From Turnera subulata (lineage: Eukaryota > Streptophyta > Magnoliopsida > Malpighiales > Passifloraceae), in the NCBI GenBank assembly GCA_028386065.3, contig JAKUCV010005725.1, positions 62,001 through 126,000 of the forward strand: a stretch of DNA of 64,000 nt, given 5' to 3'. The notes under the pieces are model-generated. The model made no database searches, was not told where the DNA came from, and saw only the letters and a program-made list of their open reading frames with translations. Position numbers and translations under genes: made by a program. The stretch's first letter is position 1. Each line of letters opens with the position of its first letter. This document shows, in pieces, positions 8,155 to 20,050 of the stretch.

Positions 8155-11100
8155 TGAAACGCCCGTATCCCAAAATAGTCAATTAAATTAATTATGAGAA
8201 GTGAAATGTCCAGATTGCCCTTCTAACCCGGGATATGATAAAATCATCACGATCAATGTACAGTTATATAACAAATTATAAAATAAATGAGTATGCAACG
8301 GAAGACAAATAAATAAGAAGCATGAATGTTATGCAATCCTATGGATCTGACCCGAAGAGAGGAAAGCACCGCCACCCACTGATATGCACTCCTGACCGAT
8401 GATCAGGTAAACTGAGAAAGATGTGAGGGGTGAGACCAACCAATGTCTCACCATAACAAATAAACCAACGTATACAATACAAGTCCACCACAATAACACC
8501 GACATCAAGCAGTAGCAAGCAAAGTGCTCAAACAGGTCAAAATGCACAACACAAACTCATCATCAGACTACAAACCAACACTTGTCTTTAATCATCTTAT
8601 TATGGTTGAACTTTATCATTATTAGGAGTGAATATTTTATTAGGGTTTAATATTTTATTAGGGCCCTCTGTTGTGTGCGTCAAGCTCGGTCCCGTCTCAT
8701 GAGACAACCAGGGCATAAGCCCAATATAACCAGGGCAAGGCCCAATACAATCAGTGAGAGAGAGAGATAGACAGAGAGAAGGAGGGAAGTAGAAAGGGGG
8801 AGATAGACAGAGAGAAGGAGGGAGGTAGAAAGGGGGAGATAGAAAGAGGGAGGTAGAACCGGTCATCACAGACCCATATGCTAAACCGCATATACCATGT
8901 TATCCCGCATGAAATCCCGAGGGGTATCACTTCCCGCTCGAACTAACCGGTCAACAGCCCCACAGTAGAATTATTATAGTTCATTATTCTCAATTATGCT
9001 TAAAGAGTTGTGCCATACGTTAAGATCAAATAGGGTTGTGTGGATTTAACATTTTATTTTCCAAGTCCGGGCCTCCAGCCCTCAAGTCACCATACGAACC
9101 ACAAAGTCATATAATCATTTCTTAATCATAACAACCTATCATGCTCAACTGGCACCCCACATCACATAGGCTCACAGTTCACATAAATAGGCACTCAACA
9201 ACAAAGATATTTTCATCATGATACACTGTGCAACAACAACATCAACACAACAGGCATACACGCATACAGCTTTAAATGCCAAACAAATGTTATCACTTAA
9301 TGAACCATAACAAATAACCGAGTATTGTAGGCAGTACGCATACAAAGGTTAATATGTCCTCACCTGGGCCATATTAACCGTCTCGGAAGCCGAAGCCTCG
9401 TTCCGCCTCAACAAAATCCTATATTTATAACACAAAACAACACATAAGGTTCACTTCAACTACGGTGAATGCATATGCTAATGCCGTGACTTAACAACAT
9501 ATCATCTCTACTCCTTAAGCCCGGTTAAAACGGATCATGGGTCTAAGCCCGTCCAATCTTACAATCTTAGGCCGAGACTAAAAGTCCGCTTAAGTTAAAG
9601 CATTAGGTTTTATCTTCCTTTGGGCCTAAGGTCCATATCCATAATAGTTATTGGGCCTAAAGCCCATACCATATCCATGAACCATATAGAGTTATTGGGC
9701 CTGGGCCCGGCCCATCATAATCAAACTAACTCGTAAAAACCGAGCATAGACTTTCCGGCCAAAAGGTACTACGTGCGTCGGACGTATTCCGGCCACGCGC
9801 ACTCACTCTCCAAACTCGATTTCCATTAAGTCCATTTCTTTCAGGATACATTAATAACTTTCTTACAACACATGTCACGCTCGAAAACTGGAGTATACCA
9901 TATCATTTGAAAATTATCGTGTGATGTTGGTTCCCGATGTTCGCCGGAACAGAAACCCGACCTACCGGATTCCGGCCAAGCTTCGCCGAAAAATCACCAA
10001 AATCCCAGAGTGAAGAAACGTTCTCCACAAACTGTCAAAAGCCCGAATGCCGTCATCATCACCAACCACACAGCTATTACAGTGCATCCAAACAACAAAT
10101 TGGAACAGGGATAGGTGTAAAAAATGCTTACCGGAAAAATGAACCGTTCACAACAACAACGGATCCTCAAACAAAGGTCTTGGATCTGTCAAGCATCTCC
10201 AATCCCGAGATCTACAGACAGAAACTCCAACCACAGCCACAATTCGGCATCAATTTCCTGCAACCCGAGCACACACTCACTGCCTGGAACCAAAATCCAA
10301 CCGCAAAGGACAGCAAGCAAAGGAAAAGAAGGAAGAGAAACGATGAAGGCCTACTAGTGACGGCGTCGACTCCTCGCCGTGAACTGGTACCCGACCTCCC
10401 TCATCCGACATTAACCCCATCTGACCGCAGCCGACCCACCGTCAAGCACACCTCAACACGCAACAACCACGGCAGCAGCGGCGGCTCGAACTCAAGAACA
10501 CGTGCAGCCGAGGCGAGCCCACCGGTCTTTAATCACAAACGACTCTCCTCCTATGCAGGGCGACGGCGGCGTAATGGGGAATAAATGACAACAGCGGCCT
10601 GATGAGGAAGAAGGAGAGAAGAAAGGTGAGAAGCGAGCAGAGAAAATGAATCAAAAGAAAACGAGAAAAGATTAAGGGGGAGGAGATTCGGGGAGTAACT
10701 ACCGACCATGATTTGGGGATGAGTTATCGGTAGAATCGTGGGAGAGAAACGTGGGAGAGGAGAGGAAAAGAAAAGTTACGGCGGGAGAGAAAGAAGAAAA
10801 GAAAAAGAAAGGAGAGAGAGGGAAAGAAAAGAGAAAAGGGTTAGGGTTGGCCGGCCTTGACCAAAACGACGTCGTTTTGGTCTAAGGCGCGGTCAACTCT
10901 CCTCCCAGTCAACGCGCCCATAGATTAGGTTTTAGTATTTGATTTTGTTTTTACTTTAAACCCAAAACGACGTAGTTTTTAACAATAAACTACGAAAATC
11001 TGTGTTCCACCTCGGAACTCCAATTAACCCCAAAGAAACCGACTAAGGATTAATTCCAGATGTGTAATTAATATTTTCAATGGAAAAATAAATTTATTAT

Positions 11101-11216
11101 AATAATTTTCTTGACCAAAAATTTCGAAAATTCTGTAAGGGTAAAATTGGGAATTAAATTCCAAAAATTTCAAAAAAAACCATAGAAATTAAATACCGAA
11201 AATTGGGGGCGTTACA
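8155..11216 (-). repeat. Element C 3' LTR (left copy)
   Basis: Aligns along its whole length with 12618-15641. It includes short CT/GA microsatellite-like stretches (8754-8860), present here in a longer version than in the right copy (13216-13285). The open frame 9937-10584 lies in the GC-rich middle of the LTR and is shortened by stops in the other copy, so it is not called a gene. The hairpin motif lies at 8429-8452. Confidence 0.85.
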
Positions 11217-12617
11217 GTTCTACCCCACAAAATTTCGTCCTCGAAATTTCAAGATAAGTCAAGCAACCAAGTGCTTAACTAACACAACAAGTGTCACCCG
11301 GTATCAAAATACCGTTGACCCAACCACCAAGTAGAACCATCATTAGCATTAGTCACACCACCAAGCAAGGACTTCGATATACTAAGTCAAACATGATCAA
11401 TAGAGCATATTATCAAAGCAACCAAAGAGTCTTATCAAATCTTCATCAACATTAATACTAGGATCCATAAACCATTTCATTTATCATCACTCAACCAATT
11501 ATATCCACCCTTTTAATCCATTAAACATATATCAATTAGATATATCCAACCTTTTAATCCACTAAGCATATCCTCAGATAATAGAACCCAAAATTATTAC
11601 CGAAATAACAAGATCATCACTCCCATAGTGAATACGTCAAGACCAGAAATCCATAATTTATCTTATGTTCTGAACCTCAAAGTATTTATCTTTCTCACAC
11701 CAAATCAGCTTAAAAAAAATAAAAAAAAAACGTATATACATAATTCCGGATCATTCCTCAACCACTAGAACCCACCGAATTATCATAGCTACAAATCAAG
11801 AACTTAGATTCCTCAAGACCCAAACATCTTTTCATAACTCATACTCATGAATCTAGCCATTTTGTAGCACGAACACCAAAGTTACTTAGACAAAGAACTT
11901 AAAACATCAATTTATCTCTCGACACATAATTATCTAACTAACAATTGATTTATAATACCCGAGATCACCTCAAAATCAAACTCCAACGTAAACATACTTC
12001 CAACATCCTCATCCAGCACATGAACTACAACTATTAATATCTCAGATTCCAACAACGTTAAATACCTCAAGTATCATTAAAAGATACTTCCCCGGATCTA
12101 CTATTAGATCAACATCAAATAATTCATGGAACCATCTTGAACTCCAGACAAGATTTAATCCATAAGATAATTTCAAATCCTCAAGTTTATATAATCAGAC
12201 CACAAATAACATGATCACCAAGACCACAAGAATCATATCAAATGATCTCTCAACAGATGTATCATCCAAAAACAAAACCGATAGTTCGAACTTGTGTTTG
12301 CCAGTCTCACACAGACAAGAAAACATAAGCAAAGAGTCAAGAGTCTACACCGACTCCGACAAAACAGTGGACATACCACAAAAAACAAACTTTGCTACAG
12401 CCTAAGCTGTAAAGTAAACATGCCATTTCAACGACAATACCAGGTCGCTCTGACCCACAGCAGGAGCGTGTCCTCCATCGGATCCATAGTACGACTCACT
12501 ATATGAATGCATATGACCATGCAATAACCAACTCAAAAAGGAGCAGACTCATGCACATAAGAGCACAAACATATAATCACATTCCAAAAGGATCTACAGC
12601 CTGCTCCGCTACCAAAA
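11217..12617 (-). other. Element C interior without coding capacity
   Basis: 11217-11250 is the reverse complement of a gypsy pol end and polypurine tract (TTTCGAGGACGAAATTTTGTGGGGTAGAAC). 12480-12487 is ATGGATCC on the minus strand, the usual gag start, but the frame stops after roughly 20 codons. The rest is C/A-rich on the + strand with no domain. The block CAGCCTAAGCTGTAAA (12398-12413) recurs in the interior of element F. Confidence 0.7.
12603..12614 (-). promoter_or_regulatory. Element C primer-binding site
   Basis: The minus strand reads TGGTAGCGGAGC three bases from the LTR end. It is a variant of the initiator-tRNA-Met-complementary site TGGTATCAGAGC and identical to that of D and F. 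Confidence 0.75.
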
Positions 12618-15600
12618 TGACACGCCCGTATCCCAAAATAGTCAATTAAATTAATTATGAGAAGTGAAATGTCCAGATTGCCCTTCTAACCCGAGAATAC
12701 GATAAAATCATCATGATTAATGTACAATTATGCAACAAATTAAATAATAAACGAGTATGCAGCGGAAGACAAATAAATAAAAAGCATGGATGTTATGCAA
12801 TCCTATGGATCCGACCCGAAGAGAGGAAAGCACCGCCACCCGCTGATATGCACTCCTGACCGATGATCAGGTAACCTGAGAAAGATGTGAGGGGTGAGAC
12901 CAACCACTGTCTCACCATAACAAATAAACCAACGTATACAATACAAGTCCACCACAATAACATCGACATCAGGCAGTAGCAAGCAAAGTGCTTAAATAGG
13001 TCAAAATGCACAACACAAACTCATCATCAGACGACAAACCAACACTTGTCTTTAATCATCTTATTATGGTTGAAATTTATCCTTATTAGGATTGAATATT
13101 TTATTAGGATTTAATATTTTATTAGGGCCCTCTACTGTGTGCGTCGAGCTCGGTCCCTCTCATGAGACAACTAGAGCATAAGCCCAATATAACCAGGGTA
13201 AGGCCCAATACAATCAGTGAGAGAGAGAGATAGATATAGAGAAGGAGGGAGGTAGAAAGGGGAAGATAGAAAGAGGGAGGTAGAACCGGTCATCACAGAC
13301 CCATATGCTAAACTGCATATACCATGCTATCCTGCATGAAATCCCGAGGGGTATCACTTCCCGCTCGTACCAACCGGTCAACAGCCCCACAGTAGAATTA
13401 TTATAGTTCGTTATTCTCAATTATGCTTAAAGAGTTGTGCCATACGTTATGATCAAACAGGGTTGTGTGGAATTAACATTTTATTTTCCCAGTCCGGGCC
13501 TCCAGCCCTCAAGTCACCACATGAACCACAAAGTCATATAATTATTTTTTAATCATAACAACCTATCATGCTCAACTGGCATACCACATCATATAGGCTC
13601 ACAGTTCACATAAACAGGCACTCAACAACAAAGATATCATCATCATGATACACCGTGCAACAACAACATTAACACAACAGGCATACACGCATACAACTTT
13701 AAATGCCAAACAAATGTTATCACTTAATGAACCATAACAAATAACCGAGTATTGTAGGCAATACGCATACAAAGGTTTATATGTCCTCACCTGGGCCATA
13801 TTAACCGTCTCGGAAGCCGAAGCCTCGTTCCGCCTCAACAAAATCCTATATTTATAACACAAAACAACACATAAGGTTCACTTCAACTATGGTGAATGCA
13901 TATGCTAATGTCGTGACTTAACAACATATCATCTGTACTCCTTAAGCCCGGTTAAAAAGGATCATGGGTCTAAGCCCGTCCAATCTTACAATCTTAGGCC
14001 GAGACTAAAAGTCCGCTTAAGTTAAAGCATTAGGTTTTATCTTCCTTTGGGCCTAAGGTCCATATCCATAATAGTTATTGGGCCTAAAGCCCATACCATA
14101 TCCATGAACCATATAGAGTTATTGGGTCTGGGCCCGGCCCATCACAATCAAACTAACTCGTAAAACCCGAGCATAGACTTTTCGGCCAAAAGGTACTACG
14201 TGCGTCGGACATATTCCGGCCACGCGCACTCACTCCCCAAACTCAATTTCCATTAAGTCCATTTCTTTCGGGATACATTAATTACTTTCTTACAACACAT
14301 ATCACGCTCGAAAAATGGAGTATACCATATCATTTGAAAATTACCGTGTGATGTTGGTTCCCGATGTTCGCCGGAACAGAAACCCGACCTACCGGATTCC
14401 GGCCAAGCTTCGCCAGAAAATCACCAAATTCCCAGAATGAAGAAACGTTCTCCACAAACTGTCAAAAGCGCGAATGCCGTCATCATCACCAACCACACAG
14501 CTATTAAAGTGCATCCAAACAACAAATTGGAACAGAGATAGGTGTCGAAAATGCTTACCGGAAAAATGAACCGTTCACAACAACAACGGATCCTCAAACA
14601 AAGGTCTTGGATCTGTCAAGCAACTCCAATCCCGAGATCAACAGACAGAAACTCCAACCACAGCCATAATTCGGCATCAATTTCCTGCAACCCGAGCACA
14701 CACTCACTGCCTGGAACCAAAATCCAACCGCAAAGGATAGCTAGCAAAGGAAAAGAAGGAAGAGAAACGATGAAGGCCTACCAGTGACGGCGGCGACTCC
14801 TCGCCGTGAACTGGTAAACGACCTCCCTCATCCGATATTAACCCCATCTGACCGCAGCCGACCCACCATCAAGCACACCTCAACACGCAACAACCACGGC
14901 GGTAGTGGCGGCTCGAACTCAAGAACACGTGCAGCCGAGGCGAGCCTGCCGGTCCTTAATCACAAACGACTCTCCTCCTATGCAGGGCGACGGCGGCGTA
15001 ATGGGGAATAAGTGACTACAGCGGCCCGATGAGGAAGAAGGAGAGAAGAAAGGTGAGAAGCGAGCAGAGAAAATGAATAAAAAAAACGAGAAAAGATTAA
15101 GGGGGAGGAGATTCGGGGAGTAACTACCGACCACGATTTGGGGAGGTGTTATCGGTGGAGTCGTGGGAGAGAAACGTGGGAGAGGAGAGGAAAAGAAAAG
15201 CTGCGGCGGGAGAGAAAGGAAAAAAGAAAAAGATAGGAGAGAGAGGGAAAGAAAAGAGAAAAGGGTTAGGGTTGGCCGGCCTTGACCAAAACGACGGCAT
15301 TTTGGTCTAAGGCGCGGTCAACTCTCCTCCCAGTCAACGCGCCCATAGATTAGGTTTTAGTATTTGATTTTGTTTTTACTTTAAACCCAAAACGACGTAG
15401 TTTTTAATAATAAACTACGAAAATCTGTGTTCCACCTCTGAACTCCAATTAACCCCAAAGAAACCGACTAAGGATTAATTCCAGATGTGTAATTAATATT
15501 TTCAAGGGAAAAATAAATTACTTATAATAATTTTCTTGACCAAAAATTTCGGAAATTCTGTAAGGGTAAAATTAGAAAATAAATTCCAAAAATTTCAAAA

Positions 15601-15641
15601 AAAACCATAGAAATTAAATACCAAAAATTCGGGGCGTTACA
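12618..15641 (-). repeat. Element C 5' LTR (right copy)
   Basis: Starts TGACACGCCC (TGAAACGCCC in the other copy) and ends GGGCGTTACA, followed by TTGTG. The two LTRs differ by scattered substitutions and small indels, so the insertion is not very recent. The hairpin motif lies at 12893-12916. Confidence 0.85.
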
Positions 15642-15646
15642 TTGTG
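15642..15646. repeat. Target-site duplication of element C, right copy (TTGTG)
   Basis: Exact repeat of 8150-8154. Confidence 0.85.
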
Positions 15647-16078
15647 TTTATCGATTTGGTCATTTTTCATCCTTGTGTTTCAAAATGGACATTTTTCATA
15701 CCTGTGTTGATTTTCTGGATATTTTTCATTTTTCTTCGATTTTCCGAAAATAAAATGCTGACATGTCAATTTTAAAATTGACACATCAGCTATGTGGGCT
15801 CACATTAAACTGAAAACACGCAACTCAAATCTCACCATCCAACCCATTTTTGCCCACGGATTTTGGTTTTGGTGTTTTCAAGTTAAATTTGGGCTCATAT
15901 AGCTGATGTGTCAATTTTTTAATTGACACGTCAGCATTTTTTTTTTGAAAACCTGGAAAAAATGAAAAATGTCCCGAAAAATCAATACAGGGATGAAAAA
16001 CGTTCATTTTGTAACACAAGGAAGAAAAATGCTTAAAGCGATAAATACAAGGATCAAAAATATGATTGACCCATATAG

Positions 16079-16148
16079 AATATGCAGTATATATACGCTT
16101 ACTCGATAAATCTTTCAGCAACAATAGTATAATAATAATATAGAATAT
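16079..16148. repeat. Minisatellite copy left of element A
   Basis: The unit ATATATACGCTTACTCGATA / AATCTTTCAGCAACAATAGT / ATAATAATAATATAGAATAT is one copy of the array that continues at 26069-26281 on the far side of element A. Confidence 0.75.
16144..16148. repeat. Target-site duplication of gypsy A, left copy (AATAT)
   Basis: AATAT directly precedes TGTAACAGCC and is repeated at 26069-26073 after the 3' LTR. Confidence 0.9.
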
Positions 16149-18735
16149 TGTAACAGCCAAGGTAAAAATTTGCATTTTTACGGGGACTGTAAAAGTCTTT
16201 ATACAACAATTTACCATTACATTTAATCTTGGGTAATTAATTCAAAGTAAATCGAGGATCGGATTCCGAAACCGAGCTTTGTCCCACGCTCGAGATTTTT
16301 CTGCGGATTTTACGAACCAAAGTTGGAATTTTCCGGGTCCAGGAATCTTCGGAAAAGTCGGGTTTAACCTCGAAAGAACAGACCAGAAATAAAGATAAGG
16401 GGGAATAATAGTTATTTTCTGGTCCGGACAAAACATATTTCACTATGCAGCACAGTAACTGCATAATGGAGGCAGCATCCCATCCTCTATTTTCATCTGC
16501 CGTCCACTGAATATCTTCCTTCTCCACTAAATTTTTCCTGCACTCCTTTTTCCCGCCTATAAATTGCTCTTCCCTTCTGCATTCAAACACACACCCAACT
16601 CTTCTTCTCCTTCCCTACAACCCAGTATCCTCCCCTTCCTGCAACACCAAATACCAACCAGAAAAATAAAAGAAAAGAAAAAAAAGGAAAATCACACACA
16701 CATCACCCGAGACCCCCTCTCCCTTTCTCTCTTTCTTCTTTTCTTTTTTCTTTTTTTTTCTTTCTTCTTTCTTTTTCCTTTCTTCTTTCTTTTTCCTTTC
16801 TTCTTCCTCTCTTCTTCTCCTTTCCCGAGCCACACCCGCGCCTACCACAACCGACGCCACCTGCACCACCACAACCCCACGCCGTCACAATTTTCTCCTC
16901 CTTCCTTCCCTCTTCCTCCTCACTCGCCGCCCGCTGTAAGATGCCGCCGCCACCCTTGGAACTCGATCCGACAAAGACACCAGCTCGCACGACACCACAG
17001 CGGCCACCTCCTCCTCTCCTGCAGCCACCGCGGCACGCCGCCTCGTCAGCCGCCCTCGCCTTGCCACCTGCGTCGCCCTCGCCAGCTCGCCGTCCCGCCG
17101 CCTGCATCACCAACCCGAGGAGTTCTGGGTCAGAAGGTGCGTGACCCGCCTTGCAGCCGGGTCAGGGGTTCTGGGTCTGGGCTGGGCGGGCCTATGCAAC
17201 GGGCCTGCTGCCTTGGTTGGGCCTTGTACTTGGACCCTCTGGTTGGGCTGTTGTGGTATAGGTCTGGGCTTGAATAGCTTGGGCCTAATTCGTTTTTTTT
17301 TTAAAAGAGAAAATCTGATAATAAAGGTATAATGTTTAGTTTTCAAAAATTATGGGAATATTTTTAAAAATATATATGGGAAAATATAGGATAAGAAAAT
17401 AATTTGGGATATATATATATGGTAATTGTTTTTTTGGAAAAATAAATATGGTTACCTTTGAAAATTACTCTTGGAAACTATATATATATAAAAAAAGAGG
17501 TTGGAATATTTTTGAAAGAGTATTATCAAAGTATATACCGGACTAATAACGGGGTATAGATATGGTAATTATTTTTGGCATATGGAAATAAATGGTAAAT
17601 GATGATGATAACGGAGTTACACCGAGACGTTAACCGAGCCGGATAAAGTTTTATTTTACGGCTTACGTCATAAACTGTCATACTGCATATTCATTGGCTG
17701 TGCATCTTATATATGCATATTATTTGCTATATAGGAGTTGATACTGAACAGTTGCTTGAGGAACCTGCTGTGGGACCCGAAGAGGAGTTTCATAACTATA
17801 TCGGTTAAGGTGAGGATGGATAACATTTGATATGTTGCCTATAGTACTGTTTTTTTGTTATTTGATTGAACCGTTGAGTTATTGTGAATATTATATTTGT
17901 TGTTGTTGGACTGTAACAGTAGGTTGTCTGTTAATTGAGGTCCATGTTGATTATTGGAATTTGAGAATTGGGATTTAACTGTGAATTGGAATAATGATGA
18001 TTTAAGTGTTACGTGGTAAGTTGATGTACGACCGGATGGTTTGAGACTGTTTTATGGTGGCCAAGATCTGGTTATTTGTGATTAGCATGTCTATGCTTGA
18101 TTATTGGGATGTCTATCCCGGGTTCTATTTTGATCTGGCACCAGAGACAGGTTGATAATCGGGTACGACCCTAGCTTGACCCGTGACAGGGCCCCGAAAG
18201 ATAAACTTGGTAATAATAATAAATATTCTTTTGGCCTTGGCTCAGTCATGAATTGGTTGAATCTTTGAGTTGACTTTTGCTGGTGTTTTCTTCGAAAGTA
18301 TTATAGTTGCCTGCATATCTCTGTTTATCCATGGTTGGTGAGCACTTCGGACTCACCCCTCGCCTGCGGGGTTTCATCCCGTAGGATAAGTTATTTCGTA
18401 GTTCAGGTACGACGGTCGTTGGCTGCTGCTTTCTTCTCCACCAGACCCCGGATCCATACCTCCGCTGCATCTGCATAAAAGTCTTCCGCTGCTGTGTGCT
18501 TTTCATATGTCTTAAGGCTGTTGTTACCCTTCCTCTGTTGCTATGTGTTATCAAAACTGTTGCTGTTTGGGTTTGAGAAGCTTAATGATTGAATAATGGT
18601 CCCGGAGCACGGGTGATAGATGTTGTATTTGGAATTCAGTTGATGTTTTTAGTATGATGTACTGTTTTCTCCAGCAATAAGAATAGTTCTGGCACGTGTT
18701 TACTGTGTATGGTAAACACGGGTCAGGGCGCTTCA
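16149..18735 (+). repeat. Gypsy A 5' LTR
   Basis: TG...CA-bounded 2587 bp. A TATA box (TATAAA) lies at 16558-16563, followed by a pyrimidine-rich leader and a GC-rich block (16850-17250). The hairpin motif lies at 18337-18357 and an AATAAGAATAGTT poly(A)-like signal near 18676. It is slightly longer than the 3' LTR in the pyrimidine tract around 16745-16810. Confidence 0.93.
16558..16563 (+). promoter_or_regulatory. LTR TATA box (5' LTR)
   Basis: GCCTATAAATTGC, followed by a CT/CA-rich leader typical of plant transcript starts. The same site is kept in the 3' LTR at 23898-23903. Confidence 0.65.
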
Positions 18736-18738
18736 GTT

Positions 18739-18750
18739 TGGTAGTGGAGC
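18739..18750 (+). promoter_or_regulatory. Gypsy A primer-binding site
   Basis: TGGTAGTGGAGC starts three bases after the 5' LTR, a variant of the tRNA-Met-complementary TGGTATCAGAGC. Confidence 0.8.
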
Positions 18751-18863
18751 AAGGCAGTAGGTCACTAGGGAGATACTGTGATTACCTGAATGCTTGTTTG
18801 TGCGTAGTTTGTCATGAATTGATATAATATGCATGCATATACATTCTTAAATAGGTAAGACGA

Positions 18864-20050
18864 ATGGATCCGGCTGGAGGAAATCACCATGCTAGAGATC
18901 ACTTAGATGATGATCAGGTATCAGTAGACCAACCGCAGCTAGATGCGGAGCACGATCCAATGGCACCTTCGGAGGATATGAGACAGACTCTGAACGTGGT
19001 AACTCGGATTCTTCACAGGCAAGAGGCTAGGGATACCCGAGGGGAAAACGAAGGGCTTGTTGAGGACCCAGTGTATACAAAGTTGACCAAGCTTGGGGCT
19101 GAGTACTTTGAGGGTAATGTTACCATATAAGCCGCAGACGAGTGGCTCAGGCAGTTTAACCGGGTGATGATGAAGCTTCGGTGCAGAGACGATAAGTGGG
19201 CCGGATATGCTGCTGCTATGTTCAAAGGAGTTGCTTCCGACTAGTGGGAATCAACGACCAGAGATCTGCTGACACCAATCACCATGCCGTGGACACAGTT
19301 TACGGAAATGTTTCAGAGGAAGTTTGTCACAGAGGCGTAACAGGACCAACTGAAACGGGAATTCTTGGGGTTGCAACAAGGAGATCTGTCAGTCAACGAC
19401 TACGAGATCAAGTTCAATCGCCTGTTTATATATGCCAGAGAGTTTGTGCCTACCCAGGAGGCCAAATGCAAGCGTTTCTAGGATGGTCTTCGACCTGGTA
19501 TCCAGATAGTCATAGGACGCAAGGTCTACGAGACTTACCAGGATATGCTGTCAGATGCCCTGAGAGCCGAGATTATCTGGCTAGGCAATGAGAGAGAGCA
19601 ACAAGAGATCCGGAAGAGGCAGTCTGCACAGAACTCTGGGGGACAGAACAAGAGGTTCCAGACACCGGCCAACAGATCAAGGTTTAGTCAAAACCGATCT
19701 ATGCCAGTAAGCCAAAGACGTGGTTGGAACAACAACTACAACAACCAAGGCAGTTCTTGGGTTCAGTCTGGAGGGACTACATCCGGAGACACTCGCTCTA
19801 GATATTCTACGGTGAGGTGCTTCGAGTGTAACGAAGTCGGGCACTACCGGTCAACATGTCCTAAGCTGGGAAGATCAGGAGGTACAGCTCCTACACAGAC
19901 AGTACAAGCTTCAGTGGCCAGTGTTCCTAGTGGCTCTGGAGTTGGCCGAGGCCGAGGACGTGGAGCTGTTCCTGCGAGGACCCAATCAGCCATGAATCAG
20001 AGTGCCGTAGTGCCAAGAGCTTTTGTGATCACAGCTGAGGAAGATCGAGA
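18864..20050 (+). pseudogene. Gypsy A gag (capsid and zinc-knuckle nucleocapsid), broken
   Basis: Starts ATGGATCC at 18864 (MDPAGGNHHARDH). The capsid region includes AADEWLRQFNRV, MPWTQFTEMFQRKF, DLSVNDYEIKFNRL and DGLRPGIQIVIG, typical of plant gypsy gag. The CCHC knuckle CFECNEVGHYRSTC is intact at 19818-19859 and is followed by a glycine/arginine-rich tail. Capsid and nucleocapsid would form the virus-like particle and bind element RNA. In-frame stops at 19128, 19242, 19338 and 19479 disable it. Confidence 0.9.

Larger units (their letters stand above)
8155..15641 (-). mobile_element. Element C: complete non-autonomous Ty3/gypsy-type LTR element (LARD-like)
   Basis: Two LTRs of about 3.0 kb (8155-11216 and 12618-15641) flank a 1.4-kb interior, with a perfect 5-bp target duplication TTGTG. 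In element orientation (minus) the LTR is TGTAACGCCC...GGGCGTTTCA. The interior has a primer-binding site next to the right LTR and a polypurine/pol-end motif next to the left LTR, but no gag, protease, RT or integrase frame. The interior is therefore a large-retrotransposon-derivative type that must be moved by another element's proteins. Gypsy A is a plausible helper family (shared leader, same end motifs). Confidence 0.85.
8128..16072. mobile_element. Palindromic foldback/MITE-like element, split by element C
   Basis: The left end 8128-8154 (GGATCAATCATATTTTTGG) plus 15647-15790 is the reverse complement of 15895-16072 (minus strand GGGTCAATCATATTTTTGAT). Without element C the unit is about 450 bp with arms of about 170-180 bp around a spacer of about 100 bp. 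It has no coding capacity. Matching inner blocks include TGACATGTCAATTTTAAAA and ACACATCAGCT. A target duplication of the element itself was not clear, so its superfamily is left open. Confidence 0.7.

Noticed and set aside
9937..10584. 215-codon + strand frame in element C
   Set aside because: It lies wholly inside the LTR, opposite to element sense. The other LTR copy has it broken into 81- and 75-codon parts, and the sequence has no family features.
8155..15641. Tandem segmental duplication of a 3-kb gene-bearing unit
   Set aside because: The two 3-kb copies are bounded by TG/CA, flank a primer-binding site and polypurine tract, and have a 5-bp duplication, so they are LTRs.
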